DNA from: Bacteroidales bacterium
Lineage (GTDB): Bacteria; Bacteroidota; Bacteroidia; Bacteroidales; F082
NCBI GenBank assembly: GCA_017549805.1
Contig: JAFYNJ010000008.1
Location: forward strand, 186,001 to 250,000
DNA length: 64,000 nt
Direction: 5' to 3'
Shown: positions 7,461 to 15,608 of the stretch, piece by piece
Position numbering within the stretch: the stretch's first letter is position 1
Layout: each line of letters opens with the position of its first letter
Translations under genes and position numbers: made by a program
Notes under the pieces: model-generated
Seen by the model: only the letters and a program-made list of their open reading frames with translations
Databases searched by the model: none
What the model was told of the DNA's origin: nothing

Positions 7461-8795
7461 ATGGATCCCGACCCTGAACCTTATATAGAGCTCATCTCCG
7501 TCATACTTACCCCGTTTTTTACAGGATTCACCCTCAACGCCATCATCGGTTTGGTGGTCTTATGTCTGTTGTTCATAGCCTCCGCGTTGATTTCCAGCAG
7601 CGAGACTTCCTTTTTCTCGCTTAAGCCCGCCGACCTTGACGAACTGGAGTCGAGGAACGACGCCAAAAGCAAACTGGTGCTCAAATTGCGGGAGCAACCC
7701 AAGACGCTGTTGGCCACCATCCTGATCGGCAACAACTTCGTGAACGTCACCATCACCTTGTTGGCGACTTACATCGTCAGCGAGCTATTCGACATGGCCA
7801 ACCATCCCGTGGCGGCCTTCGTCATGGAATTGGTCGTCATCACCTCGTTGGTGCTCATCATCGGCGAAATCACCCCAAAGATCCTGGCGGCCAAGAAACC
7901 AGTGAAGTTCTCCCGTTTCATGGCACGGACGCTACAGGTGCTCATCGTCGTGTTCAAGCCCCTGAGCAAGCTGCTGGTCAACTCCACCTCGTTCATGGAC
8001 AAGCACTTGGAGAAAAAGAAAGCCGAGATCTCCATGGACGACCTATCCACTGCCGTTGACATTGCCACGGAATCATCCACTCCCTTGGAAGAGAAAAACA
8101 TGCTGAAAGGCATCGCCACCTTTACCGAGAAGGAGGTGAGCAGCGTGATGAAACCTCGCATCGACATTGTCGCCGTGGAGATAGGCATGCCGTTCCGCGA
8201 GATGCTCGACACCGTCATCAAGAGCGGCTTCTCGCGCATCCCCGTCTATGAGGAAACCCTCGACAAAGTCAGCGGCATCCTGTATGTGAAGGATCTCCTG
8301 CCCTATCTCGACGCGCAGGCCTTTGAATGGCGGATGCTGCTCCGTCCCGCCTTCTTCGTGCCGGAGAACCGCAAGATCAACGACCTGTTCCAGGATTTCC
8401 GCGAGAAGAAGATCCACATCGCCATCGTGGTGGACGAATACGGCGGCACCTCGGGATTGATCACCATGGAGGATGTCATCGAGGAGATTGTGGGCGACAT
8501 CAACGACGAGTTCGACAACGTGAAACAGGATCAGCATTATACTAAAATCGACGATTCGACGTATCTTTTCAAAGCCCAGACCAGCATTGTCGATTTCTGC
8601 AAGGTGTTCAACCTCGACGAAGATTACTTCGAGGAACAGCAAGGCGAAGCCGACACATTGGCCGGTTTGGTGTTGGAAATCGAGGGAAGGATTCCCGAAA
8701 TCGGGTTCAGTTTCAACGTCGAGAAGTTCAATTTCGAGATCACCGAAGCCGACCCGCGGAGGATTATTCAGATCAAAGTGAGAGTTGAGAGGTGA
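7461..8795 (+). CDS. gldE: gliding motility-associated protein GldE (CNNM/CBS/CorC-domain membrane protein)
   Basis: 444 residues. The N-terminal CNNM transmembrane domain includes LNAIIGLVVLCLLFIASALI and a second hydrophobic block near residues 85-145. A CBS pair occupies about 200-325 (VMKPRIDIVAVE, then IVVDEYGGTSGLITMEDVIEEIVGDI) and a CorC/HlyC C-terminal domain ends the protein. In gliding Flavobacteria, GldE overlaps functionally with GldD in building the T9SS/gliding machinery; the same adjacency holds here. The last codons and stop (RVER-stop) are supplied by the first unit of a 7-bp tandem repeat. Could be described more neutrally as a hemolysin-family CBS protein. Confidence 0.9.
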   Translation: MDPDPEPYIELISVILTPFFTGFTLNAIIGLVVLCLLFIASALISSSETSFFSLKPADLDELESRNDAKSKLVLKLREQPKTLLATILIGNNFVNVTITLLATYIVSELFDMANHPVAAFVMELVVITSLVLIIGEITPKILAAKKPVKFSRFMARTLQVLIVVFKPLSKLLVNSTSFMDKHLEKKKAEISMDDLSTAVDIATESSTPLEEKNMLKGIATFTEKEVSSVMKPRIDIVAVEIGMPFREMLDTVIKSGFSRIPVYEETLDKVSGILYVKDLLPYLDAQAFEWRMLLRPAFFVPENRKINDLFQDFREKKIHIAIVVDEYGGTSGLITMEDVIEEIVGDINDEFDNVKQDQHYTKIDDSTYLFKAQTSIVDFCKVFNLDEDYFEEQQGEADTLAGLVLEIEGRIPEIGFSFNVEKFNFEITEADPRRIIQIKVRVER

Positions 8796-8808
8796 GAATT
8801 GAGAGGTA
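8778..8808. repeat. 7-bp tandem repeat overlapping the gldE stop
   Basis: Units GAGAGTT/GAGAGGT/GAGAATT/GAGAGGT start inside the last codons of gldE, provide its TGA, and run to 5 bp before the gldD start. Confidence 0.85.
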
Positions 8809-8813
8809 TTAAC

Positions 8814-9398
8814 ATGAAGAGAACAGCAGTTATCATTATCATAGCTATTTTGGGAGGGTTATTGGCCTCCTGCGGTGAACCCGAGCATCCGTTGCCCAAG
8901 CCCAAAGGCTACTTCCGCATCGACCTGCCCGCTAAGAACTATGTTCGTGTTGACACTATCGAACGATATGCTTTTGAGGCACCTGACTATTCGACCATCT
9001 CCAACGACCCGTTCTCGCCACAGGAGAAGAATTGGATCAATGTGGAGATGCCCAGCTTCAAGGCCTCCATCCACCTTACGCACAAGGATGTGAAAGGCAA
9101 CTTGGGAGAGTATTTGGAAGACGTCCACACCATGATTACCAAGCACTTGCAGAAGGCCAACGGCATGAACGATAGCCTGATCGTCAATCCCGAACACAAG
9201 GTTTATGGCATGCTCATCGAGATGGATGGCAAAGGTGTAGCCACTCCGTTGCAGTTTTATCTCACGGACAGCACGAGGAACTTCGTCCGAGGCGCCCTCT
9301 ACTTCAACTTCGTGCCCAATAACGACTCGATGCAGCCGGTCATCGATTACCTGCGGCAAGATATCGACAGGATGATCAATACTTTTGAGTGGAAATGA
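8814..9398 (+). CDS. gldD: gliding motility lipoprotein GldD
   Basis: 194 residues starting MKRTAVIIII; an upstream in-frame ATG (8799) would add five codons before the signal peptide and lies in the repeat, so it was rejected. The lipobox is GGLLASC with the lipidated Cys near 20. The mature protein begins with the family's KPKGYFRIDLPAKNY motif. It is an outer-membrane or periplasmic lipoprotein needed for gliding/T9SS function in Flavobacteria; non-gliding Bacteroidales keep it, presumably for T9SS. Cotranscribed with gldE. Confidence 0.92.
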   Translation: MKRTAVIIIIAILGGLLASCGEPEHPLPKPKGYFRIDLPAKNYVRVDTIERYAFEAPDYSTISNDPFSPQEKNWINVEMPSFKASIHLTHKDVKGNLGEYLEDVHTMITKHLQKANGMNDSLIVNPEHKVYGMLIEMDGKGVATPLQFYLTDSTRNFVRGALYFNFVPNNDSMQPVIDYLRQDIDRMINTFEWK

Positions 9399-9403
9399 TT
9401 CTT

Positions 9404-9484
9404 CTTACTTTTGGCATTGCTCCAAAAGTAAGCAAAAGATCTAGGCCAAAAACGATGGCCTCCCCACAGCCTCTCTAAGTGGGG
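9404..9484. terminator. two hairpins between the convergent gldD and nitrilase-like genes
   Basis: CTTACTTTTGG (9404-9414) pairs with CCAAAAGTAAG (9422-9432). CCCCAC (9462-9467) pairs with GTGGGG (9479-9484). They lie between convergent genes and probably end transcription from both sides. The U-runs are poor, so this could also be a small repeat element. Confidence 0.5.
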
Positions 9485-9521
9485 ATCCTCAAGGCGGGAA
9501 AGGGCATTGAATTAAAGTATA

Positions 9522-10775
9522 CTATTTCTTTAACATTTCAACAAGAAACTCTATGTTTGGGGTCCATTGCTTATTTTCATGTAATCCAGTGTGTTTTGGA
9601 CCATGTGTTCGTTTCAATTCAAGACCAAAATACCCACCCTTTGGCTTTATTACCTGAGACTCTTTGTGATTGGTGCATTGATAGCATCTGCAGAGATCGT
9701 CTGATTCAAACACAACGGCACATAAGTTTTCCACCGCCCTGACTTTCAGAACGGTATCAAGTTGGGTTCCGAAATATTTATCAGAAATATGTTTATGCTG
9801 ATTAACTATCACAAAGCACTTGTTTTTGATCGTGTCAAGTTTTTTGTTGTAAAAGAAAGGCAATACCTTTTCTGGTTTCAAAATCTCGTTGCCTTTTACC
9901 AAGCAGAATATGACGTTTTGATGGTTGGTCTGATAACAATAGATGTTCTTATCAACACTATTTGACTTTTCAATTAACCTATTGACATTGCCAACGGGTA
10001 TTCTTAATTCCACATTCTCTTTCTTGTTAATGGATTCTTTTTGATTACAATACGGATCTTCTTCCGCAATTCCTTTGTCTTTTTCAATCTTATAAACAAT
10101 AACACCATCAACGCATTTTTCTATTTCGATTATTCCTCCTTTACTATTAAAACAGTATGTTGGCCAGTTGCTTTTGTCTGTGTTTTCGTCACACAACATT
10201 GTAACAACACTTATACAATGATTTTCGATGGACCTTACTTTGTGATACTTAAGCCACTTGCTCTTTTTCGCATTACTCCCTGTGCTATTGACAATCAAAT
10301 CGATTCCCTGTTTGCCATATATTCTGCTGAAGATTGGGAAATTAGAGTCATAACAAATAGTCATTCCTATTCGCCACCCTTGGAATAAAATAGGTTGAAA
10401 CATCCTTTCATAGAGTTCGTTGTAATTCTCCCATTCAAATGCGGAATGACCAGTCATGGTGTGTTTAATGTAAATGTGGCTTTTTGTTTCGCCTTTTTTG
10501 GCATAGGGGTTTACAAAGACATTAAAAACGTTATTTCTTCTGTCTTTCATACCAACAATCATAGCACAACCTATCTGTTTTGACCAATTTGTTTCATATT
10601 TGACAATATCGAGCTCTCCTTCGGGTAAACTTTTAAGTTTTAAATTTGCTGTGGAATCATGTCCCTCAGGAAAAACCAATAAATCAATCTTACAATCTTT
10701 TACGATTTGTTTAATTGATGCGGTATCTTTTTCAAACACCCTTCTGGTAATGCATCCTATTTTGATTTGATTCAT
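9522..10775 (-). CDS. nitrilase-superfamily (carbon-nitrogen hydrolase) protein with unknown C-terminal half
   Basis: 417 residues from MNQIKIGCITRRV (an in-frame ATG eight codons upstream is possible). The nitrilase Glu-Lys-Cys triad is readable: E37 in LLVFPEGHD, K104 in IYIKHTMTG, C141 in GMTICYDSNFP. So the N-terminal ~235 residues should form an active amidase/nitrilase fold. Residues about 240-417 are not nitrilase-like and contain a CRCYQCTNH cluster. The gene is clearly AT-rich against its neighbours and stands alone between gldD and a palindromic element, which suggests transfer. Nitrilase domains also occur in some defence-associated reverse transcriptases, but no RT is adjacent. 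Substrate unknown. Confidence 0.8.
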   Translation of the reverse strand: MNQIKIGCITRRVFEKDTASIKQIVKDCKIDLLVFPEGHDSTANLKLKSLPEGELDIVKYETNWSKQIGCAMIVGMKDRRNNVFNVFVNPYAKKGETKSHIYIKHTMTGHSAFEWENYNELYERMFQPILFQGWRIGMTICYDSNFPIFSRIYGKQGIDLIVNSTGSNAKKSKWLKYHKVRSIENHCISVVTMLCDENTDKSNWPTYCFNSKGGIIEIEKCVDGVIVYKIEKDKGIAEEDPYCNQKESINKKENVELRIPVGNVNRLIEKSNSVDKNIYCYQTNHQNVIFCLVKGNEILKPEKVLPFFYNKKLDTIKNKCFVIVNQHKHISDKYFGTQLDTVLKVRAVENLCAVVFESDDLCRCYQCTNHKESQVIKPKGGYFGLELKRTHGPKHTGLHENKQWTPNIEFLVEMLKK

Positions 10776-10881
10776 TTTGATAGAAGTTTTACAACACAAT
10801 ATTATGGAATATTTGATTCAAATCAAGTCATGAGTATTAATAAGCAGGAGTCACTTCACCGGGCTGGGCGCGCGGGCCACG

Positions 10882-11044
10882 GCCAAAAATCGGAGCAGCG
10901 CCGGCCTAAAGGACGGGCTAAAAGGCATGAGCCTCAGGGTGGGGCGCGGAGCTTTAGCGGAGCGTTTGCCTTCGGCACGAAGGCACTCCCCACCTTGAGG
11001 GTCAGCCTTTTAGAACGGCCGTGCGGTGGGCCGTTATTTTTGGC
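10882..11044. repeat. GC-rich nested palindromic element
   Basis: Three nested inverted repeats share a centre. The outer arms are GCCAAAAAT (10882) and ATTTTTGGC (11036). The middle imperfect arms, about 28 bp, run from 10918 (CTAAAAGGC...) to 11013 (...GCCTTTTAG). The inner hairpin is TGCCTTC/GAAGGCA (10967-10985). No plausible ORF is present. Base composition is far more GC-rich than the adjacent nitrilase-like gene. It may be a large REP/BIME-type or non-autonomous mobile element, or a structured RNA. With the hairpins at 11058-11116 it accounts for the 10.8-11.1 kb gap. Confidence 0.65.
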
Positions 11045-11057
11045 ATTGAACTTTTAC

Positions 11058-11085
11058 ACCGCTTTTCTTTCAAGAGAAAAGCGGT
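11058..11085. terminator. hairpin with A/U tracts
   Basis: ACCGCTTTTC (11058-11067) pairs with GAAAAGCGGT (11076-11085) and is flanked by A-rich sequence. It may back up the adjacent terminator. Confidence 0.5.
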
Positions 11086-11116
11086 AAAAAAGAAAGGCTG
11101 CCACTCGGCAGCCTTT
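11086..11116 (-). terminator. intrinsic terminator of the Cys/His-rich lipoprotein gene
   Basis: AAAGGCTGCC (11093-11102) pairs with GGCAGCCTTT (11107-11116); on the minus strand it is followed by CTTTTTT, 26 nt past the stop codon. Confidence 0.85.
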
Positions 11117-11141
11117 CCAATTCTTCAATAATCAAAAAAGA

Positions 11142-11732
11142 TCATTTGGCTTCGTGCTGGCACTGGTGACCTTCACCGTGTTGGCACTGATGGCCTTCTT
11201 CGCCTTCATGCTGGCACTGGTGAGCTTCGCCTTCAGCGTCATGTTTGCACTGGCCCATGCCCATGGCAGCAATGCGACCAAGGACGAGGTCTTTCTGCTC
11301 ATCAAGGGTCTTGGTTTCGAAAGCTTCCCAAGCGGCCTTCATGGCTTCGCATTCAGCTTTCATCTCTTCACATTTCTTCTGGCATTCAGCCTTGGCTTCT
11401 TCGGTCAGCTCTTCCATTTTCTTTTCGCAGCCTTCCTTGATTTCACCGGCTTTCTCGCAGCATTCCTTGCCTTCGGCTTTCATTTCTTCCATCTTGGCGT
11501 CCATTTCAGCGAAGAGGGCCTGGGCTTTCTTGTTCAGTTCAGCCTTGGCGGATTCTTCCATGGTCTCCCAGTTGGCATATTCAGCCTTCAGGGTGCAGAA
11601 GGGGCAGTGATGTTCTTCAGCGACAGCAGCTTCCTGCTGAGGTTCTTCTTTGGGTTGTTCCTGTTTGGGAGCATTGTTGCAGGCCACCATGAAGAGGCAA
11701 GCAAGACCCATCATTAAGAATAACTTTTTCAT
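11142..11732 (-). CDS. Cys/His-rich coiled-coil lipoprotein, putative metal binder
   Basis: 196 residues, no family recognised. A signal peptide with lipobox CLFMVAC is followed by a Glu/Gln/Pro-rich spacer, then HHCPFC near residue 41. A long charged Lys/Glu coiled coil (about 55-150) has regularly placed cysteines (ECCEK, EGCEKK, ECQKKCEE, ECEAM). The C-terminus repeats an H-x-C-x-H unit: QCKH, HQCQH, HQCQH, HQCQH. About a dozen cysteines plus clustered histidines in an exported protein argue for metal (Cu/Zn) or thiol chemistry. It has its own divergent promoter opposite nifJ and its own terminator. Function is inference. Confidence 0.75.
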   Translation of the reverse strand: MKKLFLMMGLACLFMVACNNAPKQEQPKEEPQQEAAVAEEHHCPFCTLKAEYANWETMEESAKAELNKKAQALFAEMDAKMEEMKAEGKECCEKAGEIKEGCEKKMEELTEEAKAECQKKCEEMKAECEAMKAAWEAFETKTLDEQKDLVLGRIAAMGMGQCKHDAEGEAHQCQHEGEEGHQCQHGEGHQCQHEAK

Positions 11733-11790
11733 TGTTGAGTTGTTTATTTGTTGAGTTGTTGAATTGTTTGTCTCACTTTTTTTGAGCGCG

Positions 11791-11798
11791 CAAAAATA
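11791..11798 (-). promoter_or_regulatory. -7 box for the Cys/His-rich lipoprotein gene
   Basis: TATTTTTG on the minus strand, about 58 nt upstream of the start. The leader between is an 8-bp tandem repeat (AACAACTC type, 11733-11772). Confidence 0.6.
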
Positions 11799-11832
11799 GT
11801 TATTTTTTTAATAGGTGATTCAGAAAAAATCA

Positions 11833-11840
11833 TATTTTTG
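11833..11840 (+). promoter_or_regulatory. -7 box for nifJ
   Basis: TATTTTTG followed by a roughly 60-nt leader to ATG 11901. Because the box overlaps any start upstream of that ATG, it supports the MAEKKF start. Confidence 0.65.
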
Positions 11841-11900
11841 CACTCGAATTCAGAAAACGAACATAATATCATAATTCACAATCAAACAAAACATTACAAA

Positions 11901-14900
11901 ATGGCAGAAAAGAAATTTTTGACATGCGATGGCAACCAGGCTGCCGCCCACGTTGCATACATGTTCAGTGAAGTGGCCGCCATTTATCCTATCACCCCGT
12001 CATCCCCGATGGCCGAGTATATCGATGAATGGGCCGCTAAAGGTCAGAAGAACATCTTTGGCGAGACCGTCAGAGTAGTTGAGATGCAATCCGAAGCCGG
12101 TGCCTCCGGTGCCGTCCACGGTTCTCTGCAGGCCGGTGCCCTGACCACCACGTACACCGCCTCACAGGGATTGCTGCTGATGATCCCCAACATGTACAAG
12201 ATCTCCGGTGAGTTGCTCCCGGGTGTCTTCCATGTCTCCGCCCGTGCCCTGGCCGCCCAGGCACTGTCAATCTTCGGTGACCACGCCGACGTGATGGCTT
12301 GCCGTCAGACCGGTTTCGCCATGCTGGCCACCAGCTCCGTCCAGGAAATCATGGACCTGGCTCCTGTCGCTCACCTCGCCGCTATCGAAGGCCGCGTGCC
12401 GTTCGTGCACTTCTTCGACGGCTTCCGTACCTCTCACGAGATCCAGAAGGTGGAGGCCGCCGATATGGAAAAACTCCGCAAGCTCGTCAACTACAAGGCT
12501 TTGCAAGCCTATCGCGACAGAGCCCTCAACCCCGAGCATCCCGTGACCCGCGGTACTGCCCAAAACCCCGACATCTACTTCCAGACCAGAGAACTGCAGA
12601 ACAAATACTACGACGCGCTGCCTGACATCGTGGCCAAGTACATGAAGCAGATGAGCCGCATCACCGGCCGTCAATATGCTCCGTTCGTTTACTACGGTGC
12701 CAAAGATGCTACCGACATCATCATCGCCATGGGTTCCGTCAACGACGTCATCAAGACCGTCATCGACAAGGAAAACAAGGCTGGCAAGAAGCTCGGTCTC
12801 ATCACCGTGCATCTCTACCGTCCCTTCAGCGTGAAGTACCTCATGGATGTCATGCCGAAGACCGTGAAGAAGATCTGCGTGCTCGACCGCACCAAGGAAC
12901 CCGGCGCCAACGGCGATCCGCTCTACCTCGATGTGGTGGAAGCTTTCAAGGATGTCAAGAAGGCTCCTATGATCATTGGTGGCCGTTACGGTCTGTCCTC
13001 CAAGGACACCACCCCCGCCCAGATCCTGGCCGTTTACAAGAACCTCGCTGCCGAGAAGCCTATGAACCAGTTCACCGTAGGTATCAAGGACGATGTCACC
13101 CGTCGTTCGCTCAAGGTCGGCAAGGAGATCTCCATCCTGCCGAAGGGTACCTTCGAAGCCAAGTTCTACGGCCTCGGTGCCGACGGTACGGTGGGCGCCA
13201 ACAAGAACTCCATCAAGATCATCGGCGACAACACCAACAAGTACAGCCAAGCCTACTTCGACTATGACTCGAAGAAGTCCGGCGGCTACACCTGCTCGCA
13301 CCTGCGTTTCGGTGACCAGCCCATCCTGGCTCCTTACCTCGTCGGTACGCCCGACTTCGTGGCCGTCCACGTTCCTTCCTACCTGAAGAAATACGACTGC
13401 CTCCGCGGCCTGAAGAAGAACGGTACGTTCCTCTACAACAGCCCATGGAGCGTTGCTGAGACCAAGAAGCATCTCCCCGATTTCGTGAAGAAGTATCTGG
13501 CCCTCAACAACATCAACATGTACATCATCGACGCTACCAAGATCGCCGCTGAGATTGGCTTGGGCAACCGCACCAACACCATCCTCCAAAGTGCCTTCTT
13601 CAAGATTTCGGGCGTCATTCCTTACGACCTGGCTGTCGAGCAGATGAAGAAGTTCATCGTGAAGAGCTACGGCAAGAAGGGCGAAGACATCGTCAACATG
13701 AACTACGCTGCCGTGGATCGCGGCGGTGAGATCACCAAGGTTGAGATTCCTGCCGAATGGGCCAAGCTCGACTGCACCACCGACTTCGTGTTCGAGCACA
13801 ACGATGCCGATCCCGAGTTCATCAACAAGGTGATGCGTCCGATGGTCGCCCAGTGCGGTAACGACCTGCCCGTGAGCGCTTTCAAGGACATCGTTGACGG
13901 CACCTTCCCGGCCGGCACCACCGCTTACGAGAAGCGTGGCGTCGCCACCGTCGTTCCCGAGTGGAACTCCAAGAACTGCATCCAGTGTAACCAGTGCTCG
14001 CTGGTGTGCCCGCACGCTGCCATCCGTCCTGTCGTCATGACCGACGCCGAACTGAAGAAGGCTCCTAAGGGCATGGACGCCATCGACATCAAGATGCCGA
14101 AGGAACTCGCTGGCATGCATTTCAGAATGCAAGTCTCCGTGATGGACTGCACCGGCTGCGGCAACTGCGCCGACGTGTGCCCCGCCAAGGAGAAGGCCCT
14201 CGTGATGAAACCGTTCGAAAGCCAACTCAACGAAGCCAAGAACTGGGAGTACGGTCAGAAGAAGGTCACCTACAAGGACAACCTCCTCGACAAGTACGCC
14301 AACGTGAAGAACAGCCAGTTTGCTCAGCCGCTGTTTGAGTTCTCGGGTGCCTGCGCCGGCTGCGGTGAGACGCCTTACATCAAGACCATCACCCAACTCT
14401 TCGGTGAAAGAATGTTGGTTGCCAACGCTACAGGTTGCTCCTCCATCTACGGCGGTTCAGCTCCTGCAACACCTTATTGCAAGAACAACCGTACCGGCAA
14501 GGGTGTGGCATGGGCCAACTCCCTGTTCGAGGACAACGCCGAGTTCGGTCTCGGTATGGCCACCGCTACCCGCAAGATGCGCGACCGCGTGGAACGCATC
14601 ATGAAGGAAGCCATCGCCAACTGCAAGTGCTGCGGTCCTAAGCTGAAAGCCATGTTCCAAGAGTGGATCGACAACCGTGAAGATGGTGTGAAGACCGCTG
14701 AACTGGCTCCTCAGATCCTTAAGGAATGCGAAAAGTGCGGCTGCGACTACTGCCAGCAGATCATTGACTTGAAGGACCATCTGGTCAAGAAGAGCCAGTG
14801 GATCTTCGGTGGTGACGGTTGGGCTTACGACATCGGCTTCGGCGGCCTCGACCACGTGCTCGCCAGCGGCGAAGACGTCAATGTCCTCGTCCTCGACACC

Positions 14901-15443
14901 GAGGTGTATTCCAACACCGGTGGCCAGTCATCCAAGGCTACCCCTGCCGGTGCTGTCGCCAAGTTCGCTGCCTCCGGCAAGAAGGTCCGCAAGAAGGATC
15001 TCGGCATGATAGCCAAGAGCTATGGCTACGTCTATGTCGCTCAAGTCGCCATGGGCGCCAGCCAGGCCCAGTACTTCAAGGCCATCAAGGAAGCTGAGGC
15101 TTATCCGGGACCATCACTGGTGATCTGCTACGCTCCGTGTATCAACCACGGCATCAAGATCGGCATGGGTCACTCCCAACTCGAGGAGAAGCTCGCCGTC
15201 GATTGCGGTTACTGGCACCTCTGGCGCTTCAATCCTGCTGAGGAAGAAGCCGGCCAGAACGGTTTCCACCTCGACTCGAAGGAGCCCGACTGGAGCAAGT
15301 TCCAAGGCTTCATCATGGGTGAAGTCCGTTACAACTCACTCGTGAAGACCTTCCCGGCAGAGGCCAAAGAATTGTTCGCCAAGACTGAGCAGTTCGCCAA
15401 GCTTCGCTACGAAGGCTACAAGAAGCTGAGCGAAGGGAAATAA
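11901..15443 (+). CDS. nifJ: pyruvate:ferredoxin (flavodoxin) oxidoreductase
   Basis: Oxidatively decarboxylates pyruvate to acetyl-CoA, CO2 and reduced ferredoxin, the central anaerobic pyruvate step. 1180 residues, the full length of the single-chain enzyme. Domain I starts MAEKKFLTCDGNQAAAHVAY with the substrate motif YPITPSSPMAE. The gamma-like and CoA regions follow. Two [4Fe-4S] motifs, CIQCNQCSLVCP (near 694) and CTGCGNCADVCP (near 750), precede the TPP domain with GDGWAYDIGFGGLDHV (near 972) and NTGGQSSKATPAGA. The proximal cluster cysteines are in GACAGCGETPY. The frame extends 21 codons upstream into the promoter and was trimmed. Base composition suggests high expression. Confidence 0.97.
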   Translation: MAEKKFLTCDGNQAAAHVAYMFSEVAAIYPITPSSPMAEYIDEWAAKGQKNIFGETVRVVEMQSEAGASGAVHGSLQAGALTTTYTASQGLLLMIPNMYKISGELLPGVFHVSARALAAQALSIFGDHADVMACRQTGFAMLATSSVQEIMDLAPVAHLAAIEGRVPFVHFFDGFRTSHEIQKVEAADMEKLRKLVNYKALQAYRDRALNPEHPVTRGTAQNPDIYFQTRELQNKYYDALPDIVAKYMKQMSRITGRQYAPFVYYGAKDATDIIIAMGSVNDVIKTVIDKENKAGKKLGLITVHLYRPFSVKYLMDVMPKTVKKICVLDRTKEPGANGDPLYLDVVEAFKDVKKAPMIIGGRYGLSSKDTTPAQILAVYKNLAAEKPMNQFTVGIKDDVTRRSLKVGKEISILPKGTFEAKFYGLGADGTVGANKNSIKIIGDNTNKYSQAYFDYDSKKSGGYTCSHLRFGDQPILAPYLVGTPDFVAVHVPSYLKKYDCLRGLKKNGTFLYNSPWSVAETKKHLPDFVKKYLALNNINMYIIDATKIAAEIGLGNRTNTILQSAFFKISGVIPYDLAVEQMKKFIVKSYGKKGEDIVNMNYAAVDRGGEITKVEIPAEWAKLDCTTDFVFEHNDADPEFINKVMRPMVAQCGNDLPVSAFKDIVDGTFPAGTTAYEKRGVATVVPEWNSKNCIQCNQCSLVCPHAAIRPVVMTDAELKKAPKGMDAIDIKMPKELAGMHFRMQVSVMDCTGCGNCADVCPAKEKALVMKPFESQLNEAKNWEYGQKKVTYKDNLLDKYANVKNSQFAQPLFEFSGACAGCGETPYIKTITQLFGERMLVANATGCSSIYGGSAPATPYCKNNRTGKGVAWANSLFEDNAEFGLGMATATRKMRDRVERIMKEAIANCKCCGPKLKAMFQEWIDNREDGVKTAELAPQILKECEKCGCDYCQQIIDLKDHLVKKSQWIFGGDGWAYDIGFGGLDHVLASGEDVNVLVLDTEVYSNTGGQSSKATPAGAVAKFAASGKKVRKKDLGMIAKSYGYVYVAQVAMGASQAQYFKAIKEAEAYPGPSLVICYAPCINHGIKIGMGHSQLEEKLAVDCGYWHLWRFNPAEEEAGQNGFHLDSKEPDWSKFQGFIMGEVRYNSLVKTFPAEAKELFAKTEQFAKLRYEGYKKLSEGK

Positions 15444-15450
15444 ATTCTTT

Positions 15451-15487
15451 CAGAAGTCAGAAGACAGAAGGAAGAAGTTAGAATTTC
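15451..15487. repeat. 7-bp tandem repeat after nifJ
   Basis: Units AGAAGTC/AGAAGAC/AGAAGGA/AGAAGTT/AGAATTT in the 3' untranslated region, just before the terminator. Confidence 0.8.
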
Positions 15488-15498
15488 CTTACTAAACC

Positions 15499-15530
15499 AA
15501 AACGGCGCATCGGATGATGCGCCGTTTTTT
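15499..15530 (+). terminator. nifJ intrinsic terminator
   Basis: AAAACGGCGCATC/GATGCGCCGTTTT, a perfect 13-bp stem with a GGAT loop region and a run of T. Confidence 0.92.
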
Positions 15531-15531
15531 G

Positions 15532-15539
15532 TATTTTTG
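15532..15539 (+). promoter_or_regulatory. -7 box for the LRR gene
   Basis: TATTTTTG directly after the nifJ terminator, about 70 nt before the start of the LRR protein. Confidence 0.5.
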
Positions 15540-15608
15540 CCGTGAATTAGGTTGGAAAGACTGCAAGGAGTGCCTCACAAATAATGTTATAAGTAATTTA
15601 ATTATACC

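Noticed and set aside
12267-14396. 709-codon open frame antisense to nifJ
   Set aside because: It mirrors the high-GC third-position codons of nifJ; its translation shows no domain and nifJ is certain in this interval.
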